Origin: an uncultured Eubacterium sp.
GTDB taxonomy: Bacteria > Bacillota > Clostridia > Lachnospirales > Lachnospiraceae
Direction of reading: 5' to 3'
Length of the DNA: 64,000 nt
Assembly: GCA_934322085.1 (NCBI GenBank)
Contig: CAKRGF010000001.1
Span: 1-64,000 of the forward strand
A program made the translations under genes and the position numbers. Shown here piece by piece: positions 32,547 to 41,411 of this stretch. The notes beneath the pieces are model-generated. The model saw nothing but the letters and a program-made list of their open reading frames with translations. It did not search any database and had not been told where the DNA came from. The stretch's first letter is position 1. Each line of letters opens with the position of its first letter.

Positions 32547-34038
32547 TTTCATTTCCTTCTTTCTGAAAGCATTTTGTATTTGTAAGAACCTCGGTCAAAC
32601 CATCCAGCAAATCAGATGCCATGACTCCATACGGACTTTTCTGTTTTGCTGCCACATCCCCGGAAAGACCATGCAGATAAACACCGAGCTTTGCAGCCAA
32701 AAACGGATTCACATTCTGGGCAAGCAGACCACCAATCACTCCGGTCAGCACATCACCGGAACCACCGGTTGCCATTCCGTTATTCCCGGAAACATTGACA
32801 TAACATGCCGTTCCATCTGAGACAACAGTTCTTGCGTCTTTTTGTACTAAAATACAGTTTCTTGTCTTCGCTGTATTTTTCGTTGTTTCCAAAATATCCT
32901 CTTGTAATTCAGATATTGAAATTCCGGTTAGCACACTCATTTCCTTAACATGCGGTGTTAAGACAAAATTATCCCTAAAAGCAATATTCTTTTTTGCACA
33001 AATGGTTATCGCATCACCGTCTACCACGGTCGGAACTTTTGTATTTGCCAAAACGTATTCCACCAGTTCCTCCGATTCTTTCGACAAACCGATTCCCGGT
33101 CCAATTACAACGGCACTTGCAAGCGGAAGTACTTTTTTTATTTCCTCTCTGGTTGAAAAAAGAATTTCCGGCAGCGCACTAAGCAGCGTATCACGGTTCG
33201 ATGGTGTCGATATGACATGCACAAGTCCTGCTCCCATACGATATGCTGCTTTTGCAGATAAAAAGCAGGCACCACTCATAGTATCACACCCGGCAATTAC
33301 AACCACTCTGCCAAATGTTCCCTTATGTGAATGGGCGGTACGCTTTGGCAGGTTACAAACAATATCATCCGGCTCATAATAGTAAGCATCTGCCTGCGCA
33401 AAAGCAACGCTTTTTCGAGGAAATCCAATGTCTGCCACATAAACTTTTCCAGCATATTCACACCCCGGATGCAAAACAAGCCCAGTTTTATTTACACCAA
33501 AGGTAATGGTTGCATTTGCCTGTACGGCGCATCCTAGCACTTTCGCACTTTTTGCATCAATACCAGACGGAATATCTAACGAATAAACCGTCGCACCGCT
33601 TTGATTCATATCTAAAATCACCTGTTCATACACGCCCGTTACTTCTCTGGAAAGTCCAATTCCAAAAACGGCATCAATTAAAACATCATATTCCTTCATC
33701 GAAACGAGCGAATAGGCAAGAATGGGAACATCGCATGCGGAAGCAATCGCAAGCTGTGTTTTCATTTCTTCTGACATATGTTCCGAATTTCCTACGACAG
33801 TAACTGCCGTCTGATATCCCATTTCATGTAAAATACGTGCCACACAGACGCCATCACCACCATTGTTTCCGATTCCACACACACATAAAAAGGTATCCGA
33901 TGGTCTGGTTTCCTCTATGAGAACAGAAACCACCGACATCGCCGCTTTTTCCATCAAAACAAGACTTGGCATCCCCATCGTGCCAATGGCGTGAGAATCA
34001 ATTGCTTTTGCCTGTTCACCGGAATACATCTCTTTCAT
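32533..34038 (-). CDS. nnr: Bifunctional NAD(P)HX epimerase / dehydratase
   Basis: Nnr repairs hydrated NAD(P)H: an N-terminal YjeF_N epimerase interconverts the R and S forms, and a C-terminal ribokinase-like dehydratase restores NAD(P)H using ADP. The 501-residue protein has VCGIGNNGGDGVCVAR (near residue 54) and SLDIPSGIDA in the first half, and GTFGRVVVIAG, VLTPHVKEMS and GNNGMATGGSGDVLTGVIGG in the second half. Both halves appear complete. It lies 15 bases after acpS and overlaps alr. Confidence 0.95.
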   Translation of the reverse strand: MKEMYSGEQAKAIDSHAIGTMGMPSLVLMEKAAMSVVSVLIEETRPSDTFLCVCGIGNNGGDGVCVARILHEMGYQTAVTVVGNSEHMSEEMKTQLAIASACDVPILAYSLVSMKEYDVLIDAVFGIGLSREVTGVYEQVILDMNQSGATVYSLDIPSGIDAKSAKVLGCAVQANATITFGVNKTGLVLHPGCEYAGKVYVADIGFPRKSVAFAQADAYYYEPDDIVCNLPKRTAHSHKGTFGRVVVIAGCDTMSGACFLSAKAAYRMGAGLVHVISTPSNRDTLLSALPEILFSTREEIKKVLPLASAVVIGPGIGLSKESEELVEYVLANTKVPTVVDGDAITICAKKNIAFRDNFVLTPHVKEMSVLTGISISELQEDILETTKNTAKTRNCILVQKDARTVVSDGTACYVNVSGNNGMATGGSGDVLTGVIGGLLAQNVNPFLAAKLGVYLHGLSGDVAAKQKSPYGVMASDLLDGLTEVLTNTKCFQKEGNENETV

Positions 34039-34053
34039 AAAAGCCCCTTCTTT

Positions 34054-34428
34054 CTATTCTTTCACGTCATTCGCAGACGCAATCACAAATGCAGTCGCAA
34101 CTTCCTTTGTATTCGTAATGGAAATCTTCCAATCCGTAATTCCCATTTCTTCTGCTTTTTTTCTCGCCGCACCATAAAGTGTAACATAGGGGGCGCCGCT
34201 TTCTCCACGCAGTATTTCCACTTCGCTGGCATCAATGCCCGCAAAGCCGGTGCCAAGTGCTTTTACCACCGCTTCTTTCCCTGCAAAGTCAGAGGCACCT
34301 CTCCTTTTTGCGTGTTCCATCTCCGCCCGTTCCTTTTCCGTAAAAATGCGATGGACAAAATGCTCTTTTTCCATCGCTTTTACAACACGGGAAATCTCAA
34401 TGGAATCTACACCAATTCCAAGTATCAT
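34054..34428 (-). CDS. acpS: Holo-[acyl-carrier-protein] synthase
   Basis: AcpS transfers 4'-phosphopantetheine from coenzyme A to acyl carrier protein. The 124-residue protein has the magnesium-binding motif GIGVDSIEISR (Asp8) and the KEAVVKALGTGF block, followed by EVEILRGESGAPYVTLYG, all canonical. It overlaps the preceding coiled-coil gene by four bases. Confidence 0.97.
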   Translation of the reverse strand: MILGIGVDSIEISRVVKAMEKEHFVHRIFTEKERAEMEHAKRRGASDFAGKEAVVKALGTGFAGIDASEVEILRGESGAPYVTLYGAARKKAEEMGITDWKISITNTKEVATAFVIASANDVKE

Positions 34429-35030
34429 TCTTTTCCCTTCCTTTTATCATATAAATTCATTACGTCATGACCTAACAGCCCATGCATCAAAGAATAGGCA
34501 CTGTCCATGCTCTCCTCTAAATCATCCTTCCACTCCGTTTTCTCACGAAGGGAAGTGCGGAGTTCTTCAATTTCCTGCTTTACAATTTTTAACTGCTCAT
34601 CTCCATTTGCCAAACGCTCAAAACAATAATGTGCCCCTGTAGCAAGCAGTTCTTCATTTGCCTTTTTTATCATTCTCGGAAGTTCAATCAATTCATCCGA
34701 TTCCGTCTCTATCCGCTCTTTGATTTCCAAAAGAAGACGCTGCTGGTTTTTCTTCTTCTTATCACGTAAAGGCTCTGCATCATTCATCCCAGCCACAATG
34801 CCTTCCATCAATTTCTTTTTTGTCTTTTTTAAATCTTTGATGTCATTTACTAAATACCCCTGCCTTTTAAGCAGTTCATTTAACTGCTCCTCAAGCTGAA
34901 CAATCTCTACCGGTTTTTCTCCCTGCGGAAATAAGGTATGCCAGCGACGGTCCAACACTAGAATTGGAACCTTTTTCCCTTTCAGAGCTTCCCTCACCAA
35001 CGTTTCAAATTCTAAGTCTCGTCGTTTCAT
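34425..35030 (-). CDS. Coiled-coil protein of unknown function in the rex-acpS operon
   Basis: I do not recognise this 201-residue protein. It starts MKRRDLEFETLVREALKGKK, contains a short basic region VPILVLDRRWHTLFP (residues 21-35), and then is mostly charged amphipathic helix (about 40-180) with heptad-like spacing that predicts a long coiled coil. There is no signal peptide or membrane segment. It lies 10 bases after rex and overlaps acpS by four bases, so it is translated with housekeeping enzymes. The AGGAGGAATGGT site supports the start. Codon use looks like its neighbours. Confidence 0.75.
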   Translation of the reverse strand: MKRRDLEFETLVREALKGKKVPILVLDRRWHTLFPQGEKPVEIVQLEEQLNELLKRQGYLVNDIKDLKKTKKKLMEGIVAGMNDAEPLRDKKKKNQQRLLLEIKERIETESDELIELPRMIKKANEELLATGAHYCFERLANGDEQLKIVKQEIEELRTSLREKTEWKDDLEESMDSAYSLMHGLLGHDVMNLYDKRKGKE

Positions 35031-35040
35031 ACCATTCCTC

Positions 35041-35673
35041 CTATTCCGGTAAGTTAGAAATATTGTAAGAAAGCCGCATCAAACTTTCTGCCAGATGTAC
35101 ATTCTCAACCGCAATATTTCCCGGAAGATTCAAATCGGTAGCCGCAAAATTCCAAAATGCACTAACACCATACTGTACAAGCTGTTTCGCCACTGCCGGT
35201 GCAATTGATTTCGGTAGTGTAAGTGCTGCAATATCTACCGTATGTCCTTTTACATATCCTTCTAAGTCCTTCATATCATAAACCATCGTATGACCAATCT
35301 TTTTGCCAATCTTATCCGGACTGACATCAAAAACTGCCGATACCACAAATCCACGTTTTTCAAAACCGGCATAATTGGCAAGTGCATGCCCTAAGTTACC
35401 GGCACCAAGAATAATGACATGGTAATCCCTGTCAAGTCCTAAAATTTTACCTATTTCATTTTTCAAATAAGGAACATTATAACCATATCCCTGCTGACCA
35501 AAACCGCCAAAATTATTAAAATCCTGTCGGATTTGAGATGCTGTCACTTTCATTTGCTTACTTAACTCCCCGGATGAAATACGCTCAATTCCATTATCCA
35601 ATAATTCACTTAAATATCTATAATACCGCGGCAAACGCTTAATTACTGCCGCTGAAATCTTTTTATCTGCCAC
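35041..35673 (-). CDS. rex: Redox-sensing transcriptional repressor Rex
   Basis: Rex senses the NADH/NAD+ ratio and represses fermentation and respiration genes when NAD+ is high. The protein has an N-terminal winged helix (AAVIKRLPRYYRYLSEL, then SGELSKQMKVTASQIRQDF) and a Rossmann domain with VIILGAGNLGHALANY. A longer frame begins with ATG at 35715, but the GTG at 35673 has GGAGG seven bases upstream and gives the usual N terminus (VADKKISAAVIKR), so 210 residues are predicted. It heads the operon to mazF. A promoter at 35736-35764 is followed at once by a terminator-like hairpin. Confidence 0.93.
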   Translation of the reverse strand: MADKKISAAVIKRLPRYYRYLSELLDNGIERISSGELSKQMKVTASQIRQDFNNFGGFGQQGYGYNVPYLKNEIGKILGLDRDYHVIILGAGNLGHALANYAGFEKRGFVVSAVFDVSPDKIGKKIGHTMVYDMKDLEGYVKGHTVDIAALTLPKSIAPAVAKQLVQYGVSAFWNFAATDLNLPGNIAVENVHLAESLMRLSYNISNLPE

Positions 35674-35690
35674 AAAAGTATCCTCCAACG

Positions 35691-35735
35691 AAAATAAAAA
35701 GTACAAATCAGCCATAAAAAAAGCTGTTTGTACTT
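35691..35735 (-). terminator. Terminator-like hairpin in the rex leader
   Basis: On the minus strand AAGTACAAACAGC pairs with GCTGATTTGTACTT (one bulge), followed by TTTTTATTTT. It lies 21 bp after the stop of the upstream gene and starts within a few bases of the predicted rex transcription start. It may terminate the upstream gene, attenuate rex, or both. Confidence 0.6.
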
Positions 35736-35764
35736 ATTATAATGGAATGTTAAAAATTAGTCAA
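35736..35764 (-). promoter_or_regulatory. Promoter of the rex operon
   Basis: Minus-strand TTGACT (35759-35764) and perfect TATAAT (35736-35741) with a 17-bp spacer. The -35 overlaps the last codons of the upstream small gene. Confidence 0.75.
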
Positions 35765-36104
35765 TCTCCAATGTCCGCAAATGTTTCCATTTTCCCTTCT
35801 CAATCGGCTCCGGAATCAGGCAGGAAGAAAGGCGCAGGCATTTTAATCTGCGAAATTGATATAAAACCTCAATATGTTTTAACTCCAATGGCTTAAACTC
35901 ATCAAATCCTGCTATCTCTATCACTTCAAGATTCGGAAATTCGCAGAGTGCATTTAAATCAAATGACTCTTTTGTAATCTTCCACAAAGAAACTTTTTTA
36001 ACTTTCTTTTTTTCTTTTTTCGAAAGCCAGTTTCTTTTGCCTTCTTCATTACGCTCAATGCGGCTGATTGCCTCTTCTCCGTAATAAATTCGATTGATAC
36101 ACAT
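35757..36104 (-). CDS. Small leucine-rich-repeat-like protein, unknown function
   Basis: This protein of about 115 residues is not a family I can name. The C-terminal two thirds show leucine-rich-repeat periodicity: LCEFPNLEVIEIAGFDEF, IEVLYQFRRLKCLRLSSC and WKHLRTLEID. The N-terminal part is very rich in lysine (SKKEKKKVKKVSLWK). The ATG at 36104 follows AAGGAAAGGG and is preferred over 36113. No signal or membrane segment is seen. It is divergent from the ABC-F gene and lies upstream of rex, from which it is separated by a hairpin and a promoter. Confidence 0.65.
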   Translation of the reverse strand: MCINRIYYGEEAISRIERNEEGKRNWLSKKEKKKVKKVSLWKITKESFDLNALCEFPNLEVIEIAGFDEFKPLELKHIEVLYQFRRLKCLRLSSCLIPEPIEKGKWKHLRTLEID

Positions 36105-36164
36105 AGCAACCACCCTTTCCTTTTTTGGTGTTCATAAAATAAGACGATTGAAAAAGGCAAAATG

Positions 36165-36193
36165 TTGCAAAAAAATTAAAATTATTATAAAAT
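36165..36193 (+). promoter_or_regulatory. Promoter of the ABC-F gene
   Basis: TTGCAA (36165-36170) and TAAAAT (36188-36193) are spaced 17 bp. The GGAGG site at 36216-36220 precedes the ATG at 36232. Confidence 0.6.
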
Positions 36194-36231
36194 ATGTTTT
36201 TGTTAGAAGTTTTTTGGAGGATTCAATCATT

Positions 36232-38181
36232 ATGATATTAGCATGCAATCATATTTCAAAGGCATTTGCAGACGAAACCGTTTTGTCAGATGCTGTTTTT
36301 CATATAAATGAAGGGGAACGCGCTGCCATCGTGGGCATTAATGGTGCCGGTAAAACAACATTGCTGCGAATCATTGTCGGAGAACTTCCGGCCGATTCCG
36401 GTGAAATTGTAACAGCCAAAGGAAGCACCATCGGCTATCTCCCACAGCAGCAAGGCTATCACTCAGAGAAAACAATTTATGAGGAATTATTAGCCGTCAA
36501 ATCAGATGTCATTGAAATGGACAAAAAAATCCGTGCAATGGAGCAGCAGATGACAACTTTAGAAGGTGCCGAATTAGAGCGTGTATTAAACCAATACCAT
36601 AAGCTGCAAACGGCTTTTGAAGATGGTGAGGGATATACTTACAAAAGTAAAGTTCTCGGTGTTATTAACGGTCTCGGCTTTCGCGGAGAAGCGATGCACC
36701 AGTGCATCAACAATCTCTCCGGTGGACAAAAAACAAGGGTTGCTCTTGGTAAACTTCTGTTATCAGAACCGGACTTATTGTTAATGGATGAGCCTACAAA
36801 CCACTTAGACTTGGAATCTGTGCGCTGGCTGGAAAACTATTTAAACGGTTACAAGGGAAGTGTCTTAGTTGTCTCTCACGACCGCTTTTTCATCGACCGC
36901 ATCGCCGAGAAAATTATTGAAATTGACCACGGCAAAGTAATGACTTTTACCGGTGACTATACCAGTTATTCTGAAAAAAAAGAAAAATTACGCGAGGAAC
37001 TGATTCACCGCTACTACAACCAGCAGCAGGAAATCAAACATCAGGAAGCAGTCATTCAAAAATTAAAATCCTTTAACCGCGAAAAATCAATACGCCGTGC
37101 GGAAAGCCGTGAAAAAATGTTGGCAAAAATCGAGCGTGTGGAAAAACCGGTGGAATACGAAAAATCGCTTTCTCTTTCCCTGACCCCTTCGGTAATCAGT
37201 GGAAATGATGTTTTGACAGTCACCGATTTTGCCAAAAGTTTTGGAGAAAACCACTTGTTTGACCATCTTTCCTTTTCGATTAAACGAGGCGAAAAAGTGG
37301 CAATTATCGGCAAGAATGGAACCGGCAAAACAACGCTTTTAAAATTAATTCAGGGAATGATTCCGGTTGATGAAGGAAGCGCCGTAACAGGCTCTCATGT
37401 CGAAATCGGTTATTATGACCAGGAACATCAGATGCTTCATGATGATAAAACAATCTTTGAAGAAATTCAGGATGATTACCCGGATTTAACAAATACGGCA
37501 ATTCGTAATGTCCTCGCTGCCTTTTTATTTACGGGAGATGATGTTTTTAAACCGATTCATCTTCTCAGCGGTGGTGAAAAGGGTCGTGTATCATTGGCAA
37601 AACTGATGCTGTCAAAGGCAAACTTTTTACTCCTTGACGAGCCGACCAACCATTTGGATATTACCTCCAAGGAAATTTTGGAATCCGCAATTAATAAATA
37701 TGAGGGAACTGTACTTTACGTCTCGCATGACCGCTATTTTATCAACCGTACTGCCACAAGAATTTTAGATTTGACCGGACACAAACTGCTTTCCTACAGT
37801 GGAAATTATGCGTACTATCTGGAGAAAAAAGACACGGTGGAAAGCCGCTTTTTAACAGATGACGATAAAAATACGCAAACTTCTACAAAAAAAGAAACGA
37901 AAGAAGAAGGTAAGCTTGACTGGCAGGAGCAGAAAAAACTGGCAGCAAAAAAGCGGAAAATCGAGAACGAATATCAAAAAACCGAAAAAGAAATTGAAAC
38001 ACTGGAAACTGACATTGCAAATCTTGATGAGGAACTGATGCGTCCGGAATATGCATGCAATGCCCATAAACTGAACGAATTATCAACTGCCCGTGAAGAA
38101 AAAGAAACCGCTCTCACTGCTGCTATGGAGCAATGGGAACGGTTAGCTGAACAATTAGAAGAATTTGAAGTTACTGAGTAA
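36232..38181 (+). CDS. ABC-F family ATPase
   Basis: ABC-F proteins have two ATP-binding cassettes and no membrane part; they bind the ribosomal E site and act in translation control or antibiotic protection. The 649-residue protein has cassette 1 with GINGAGKTT, LSGGQKTRVALGK and LLMDEPTNHLD, an interdomain linker (about 245-310, coiled), cassette 2 with GKNGTGKTT, LSGGEKGRVSLAK and LLDEPTNHLD, and a C-terminal charged coiled coil. This layout resembles the Uup/YdiF group rather than known resistance ABC-F proteins. The frame is open to 36094, but the GGAGG-preceded ATG at 36232 gives the canonical MILACNHISKAF start. Its 3' end overlaps the convergent amidohydrolase gene by 11 bp. Confidence 0.93.
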   Translation: MILACNHISKAFADETVLSDAVFHINEGERAAIVGINGAGKTTLLRIIVGELPADSGEIVTAKGSTIGYLPQQQGYHSEKTIYEELLAVKSDVIEMDKKIRAMEQQMTTLEGAELERVLNQYHKLQTAFEDGEGYTYKSKVLGVINGLGFRGEAMHQCINNLSGGQKTRVALGKLLLSEPDLLLMDEPTNHLDLESVRWLENYLNGYKGSVLVVSHDRFFIDRIAEKIIEIDHGKVMTFTGDYTSYSEKKEKLREELIHRYYNQQQEIKHQEAVIQKLKSFNREKSIRRAESREKMLAKIERVEKPVEYEKSLSLSLTPSVISGNDVLTVTDFAKSFGENHLFDHLSFSIKRGEKVAIIGKNGTGKTTLLKLIQGMIPVDEGSAVTGSHVEIGYYDQEHQMLHDDKTIFEEIQDDYPDLTNTAIRNVLAAFLFTGDDVFKPIHLLSGGEKGRVSLAKLMLSKANFLLLDEPTNHLDITSKEILESAINKYEGTVLYVSHDRYFINRTATRILDLTGHKLLSYSGNYAYYLEKKDTVESRFLTDDDKNTQTSTKKETKEEGKLDWQEQKKLAAKKRKIENEYQKTEKEIETLETDIANLDEELMRPEYACNAHKLNELSTAREEKETALTAAMEQWERLAEQLEEFEVTE

Positions 38182-39451
38182 TCCGCTTAGTAACTTCATT
38201 TGCTTTTGCATAAATTTCCGATGGACTTTCTCCCACAAAAAACTCGCCATTTTCATAGAGAATCCTGCCATTTACCATCGTCATTTTCACATTTTCTTTA
38301 CTACCACTGTATACTAAGTTTTTTAAAAGATTATGCACAGGCTGCATGTTTGGCCGCTGTAAATCAATCAACACCAAATCGGCAAGCTGTCCCTTTTTTA
38401 CATACATACAGTCAAATAAGCCCATTGCCAGCGCACCACCGGTTGTCGCCATCTTTAAAACGTCTGCGGCATCCATGACCGCTGCATCCTGATATTTTAA
38501 TTTCGGAAGAACTGCCGCTAAATACATTTCCCGGAACATGTCAAGTGCATTGTTGCTCGCCGGTCCATCCGTGCCAATGGCAAGGTTTATTCCCGCCTTT
38601 TTTAAAGCAGGTAAATCCGCAATGCCACTCGCAAGTTTTGCATTGGATGCCGGATTGGTAACAATCGACACCTTTTTCTCCCTGCAGATATTCCGGTCTT
38701 TTTCATCCATCCAGACACCGTGGAAACCACCACCTCCATAGTCAAATAAACCAATCGAATCCAAAAACTGAACCGGTGACATGCCATAACGCATTTTACA
38801 TTCTTCCACTTCTTTTTTTGTCTCTGCCAGATGCAGATACACCGGCTGTTTGTATTCATGAGCAAGCTCTGCCATGCCCTCTAACAATTCGCGGCTTGTT
38901 GTATATTCAGCATGAACACCAAGGCGAAACGATACCAGTTCATCCCCTTTGTTTAACGTTTCATATTCTTCTCTTGTACGTGCAAGTGAACCGGTAAAAT
39001 TGTTCAGTTCACCGCAAAAAACTGTACGAAATCCCATTTGAACCGATGTTTTAGCATGTTGATAATTGTCCACATACATATCAAAATTCGATGTGATTCC
39101 ACTTGACAGATATTCTAAAACTGCCACCTTGGATAAGATTTCAATATCCCCTTTCTGCAGTTTTGCTTCCATTGGAAATACCCTGTCATTTAACCAGTTC
39201 TGTAATGGCAGATCATCCGCATAGGAGCGCAGAAATGTCATAGCAGAATGTGTGTGTGCATTTTTAAAACCGGGCATTAAAAGATTTCCTTCGCAGTCAA
39301 TTTCCCGTGTAAACTTTCTTTTATCCTGCTCCGGATTATTTTCTCCTACATAGGAAATGCGGTTTCCGTCTATGTGTACTTCTCCGTCAAAGACTTCCAC
39401 ATTTTCTTCCATTGTAAGAATTTTCGCATGATACAAGCGTATGGAAGACAT
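38171..39451 (-). CDS. mtaD: Amidohydrolase of the MTA/SAH deaminase type
   Basis: The 426-residue protein belongs to the amidohydrolase superfamily; the closest group is 5'-methylthioadenosine/S-adenosylhomocysteine deaminase (MtaD). Zinc-site motifs are NAHTHSAMTFLRSYADD (near residue 60), HLAETKKEVEE and ATDGPASNN-like AIGTDGPASNNALDM. A longer frame starts at 39469, but the ATG at 39451 begins the canonical MSSIRLYHAKILT. It lies one base after the purine nucleoside phosphorylase gene, which fits a pathway for salvage of adenosine-type nucleosides. Related deaminases for guanine or other nucleosides cannot be excluded. Confidence 0.88.
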   Translation of the reverse strand: MSSIRLYHAKILTMEENVEVFDGEVHIDGNRISYVGENNPEQDKRKFTREIDCEGNLLMPGFKNAHTHSAMTFLRSYADDLPLQNWLNDRVFPMEAKLQKGDIEILSKVAVLEYLSSGITSNFDMYVDNYQHAKTSVQMGFRTVFCGELNNFTGSLARTREEYETLNKGDELVSFRLGVHAEYTTSRELLEGMAELAHEYKQPVYLHLAETKKEVEECKMRYGMSPVQFLDSIGLFDYGGGGFHGVWMDEKDRNICREKKVSIVTNPASNAKLASGIADLPALKKAGINLAIGTDGPASNNALDMFREMYLAAVLPKLKYQDAAVMDAADVLKMATTGGALAMGLFDCMYVKKGQLADLVLIDLQRPNMQPVHNLLKNLVYSGSKENVKMTMVNGRILYENGEFFVGESPSEIYAKANEVTKRITQ

Positions 39452-39452
39452 C

Positions 39453-40268
39453 CTAACACATCCTTTCAATGGCTGATTTCACAAGTGTTTTAAACTTCGG
39501 TGCCACGCTGTCAGCCACTTCTTTTACCTCCTCATGGCTCAATGGATTTGCTGCTGTTCCTCCTGCCATATTTGAAATACAGGAGACCCCACACACGCGG
39601 ATTCCCATATGTCTGCCGACAATTGCCTCTACCGCCGTGCTCATTCCCACGGCATCAGCACCAAACATACCAAACATTTTCACCTCTGCCGGTGATTCAT
39701 ATGCAGGTCCCGTTGTCTGAAGATAAACACCTTCCTTTAAAACAATATCATTTTCTTTTGCTTCTTTTGTTAGAATTTTCCGTAGTTCCAAATCATAAAT
39801 TGTATCCATGGATGGAAAACGCACACCAAATGAATCTACATTTTCCCCAATTAATGGAGATGGCACAAAGGAACTGATTTGGTCGGTCAGCATCATCAAA
39901 TCTCCCGCCTCCACCTTCTCACTGATTCCTCCGGCTGCATTTGTCAAAAACAAGATTTTCGCTCCAAGTAAACACATCACACGAACCGGCAAAACAACAT
40001 CCTCCATCGAATAACCTTCATAGTAATGGACGCGTCCCTGCATAATAACTACTTTCGTGTCTCCAATCAATCCAAAAACAAACCGTCCGTTATGTCCTGC
40101 CACAGTAGAAACCGGAAATCCAGGAATCTCGTGGTAATCAATGGATGCCACGCAGTCAATCTCATCGGCTAATGCTCCCAGTCCGCTTCCCAAAATCAAA
40201 GCGACCTGCGGCTCGAAATCTGTAATTTTACGAATTTGTTTTACACACTCTCTTACTTTTTGCTCCAT
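39453..40268 (-). CDS. punA: Purine nucleoside phosphorylase (PNP-I, trimeric type)
   Basis: PunA cleaves inosine and guanosine with phosphate to give free bases and ribose 1-phosphate. The 271-residue protein has the phosphate-binding LILGSGLGALADEI, the GHNGRFVFG loop, VVIMQGRVHYYEGY, the base-binding FLTNAAGGI and AVGMSTAVEAIVGRHMG motifs. The ATG has AAGGAGGG upstream. It precedes the deaminase gene and follows hemW after 15 bases; together the two enzymes would process purine nucleosides. Confidence 0.95.
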   Translation of the reverse strand: MEQKVRECVKQIRKITDFEPQVALILGSGLGALADEIDCVASIDYHEIPGFPVSTVAGHNGRFVFGLIGDTKVVIMQGRVHYYEGYSMEDVVLPVRVMCLLGAKILFLTNAAGGISEKVEAGDLMMLTDQISSFVPSPLIGENVDSFGVRFPSMDTIYDLELRKILTKEAKENDIVLKEGVYLQTTGPAYESPAEVKMFGMFGADAVGMSTAVEAIVGRHMGIRVCGVSCISNMAGGTAANPLSHEEVKEVADSVAPKFKTLVKSAIERMC

Positions 40269-40283
40269 GATAAACCCTCCTTG

Positions 40284-41411
40284 TTATATAAACTCTGCAA
40301 ATACACGGTTGCTGACATCAATTCCAAAATCGGTCAGACAATACCTGTCACCATTTTCCTCTATCAGTCCTTCACGGATGCACTTTTCTAAGGAACTTTG
40401 ATAATAGGTTTCCATCGGCACTAAAAAATTCTGATAAAACATTTTTTTCGATACACCTTCCATCATCCGAAGTCCCAGATACATAAACTCTGCCATGCAG
40501 TCTTCCTTCGTTAGCTCCTCTTTTTCAACAACCGGCAAATTCCCATTCTTTATTTTCTGCGCATAAGTCTTAAAATTTCGCTCATTGGAAAACCGCACAT
40601 TCTGCATGCACGATGACGCTCCTAATCCAAGTCCAAGATAAGGAAATCGTTTCCAGTATTTTTTATTATGTTCACACTCTTTTCCCTCTTTGGCATAATT
40701 GGATATCTCATAGCGGTGATACCCAAAATCCGAGAGTTTCTCTTTCGTCAGCTCATACATCTGCCTGTCCTCTTCTTCCGAAACAGGCGGGCAGTCTCCA
40801 TATTTTTCATAAAACGGAGTTCCCTCTTCCAAAATCAAACTGTACGAGGAAATATGCTCTGGCGCAAGTTCACACACACGTGTCAATGTCTGCTCATATC
40901 CTGCCACAGTCTGCTCAGGAATCGCTGACATTAAATCCACATTAATGTTAGCAAATCCACATTCTCTTGCCTGATAAAAACTCACTAAAAAATCGTCATA
41001 GCTGTGAATTCTGCCAAGGCAGGCAAGTTCAGAAGGAACCGTCGATTGAAGGCCAAAACTAATCCGGTTTATACCAGCCCTTTTATAATTTTTCAGTTTT
41101 TCAGCGTCTACCGTACCTGGGTTACATTCGATGGTATATTCCATTTTATCTGCAAAATGAAACGATTTTACCATTTCATTCTGTAAAATATCAAACTGCC
41201 CCTCCGCAAGCAGAGACGGCGTTCCTCCACCGATAAAAATGGTATCCACTACATCATTTGACACCTTATCTTTCCAAAGCCGCATTTCCATAGCAAGTGC
41301 TTTTACATACGCATCTTTCAGCGCTTCTTCGGCAGGAAATGAAAGGAAATCGCAGTAATTACACTTTTTCACACAAAACGGAATGTGAAGATACAAGCCA
41401 AGTGTACTCAT
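40284..41411 (-). CDS. hemW: HemW, radical SAM haem chaperone-like protein
   Basis: HemW resembles coproporphyrinogen III dehydrogenase but functions as a haem chaperone or insertion factor. The 375-residue protein has the cluster-binding motif CVKKCNYCDF (CxxxCxxCxF), the form typical of HemW rather than HemN (which has a fourth Cys), and the GGGTPSLL motif. Its ATG lies directly after the lepA stop, in the conserved lepA-hemW order. Confidence 0.94.
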   Translation of the reverse strand: MSTLGLYLHIPFCVKKCNYCDFLSFPAEEALKDAYVKALAMEMRLWKDKVSNDVVDTIFIGGGTPSLLAEGQFDILQNEMVKSFHFADKMEYTIECNPGTVDAEKLKNYKRAGINRISFGLQSTVPSELACLGRIHSYDDFLVSFYQARECGFANINVDLMSAIPEQTVAGYEQTLTRVCELAPEHISSYSLILEEGTPFYEKYGDCPPVSEEEDRQMYELTKEKLSDFGYHRYEISNYAKEGKECEHNKKYWKRFPYLGLGLGASSCMQNVRFSNERNFKTYAQKIKNGNLPVVEKEELTKEDCMAEFMYLGLRMMEGVSKKMFYQNFLVPMETYYQSSLEKCIREGLIEENGDRYCLTDFGIDVSNRVFAEFI

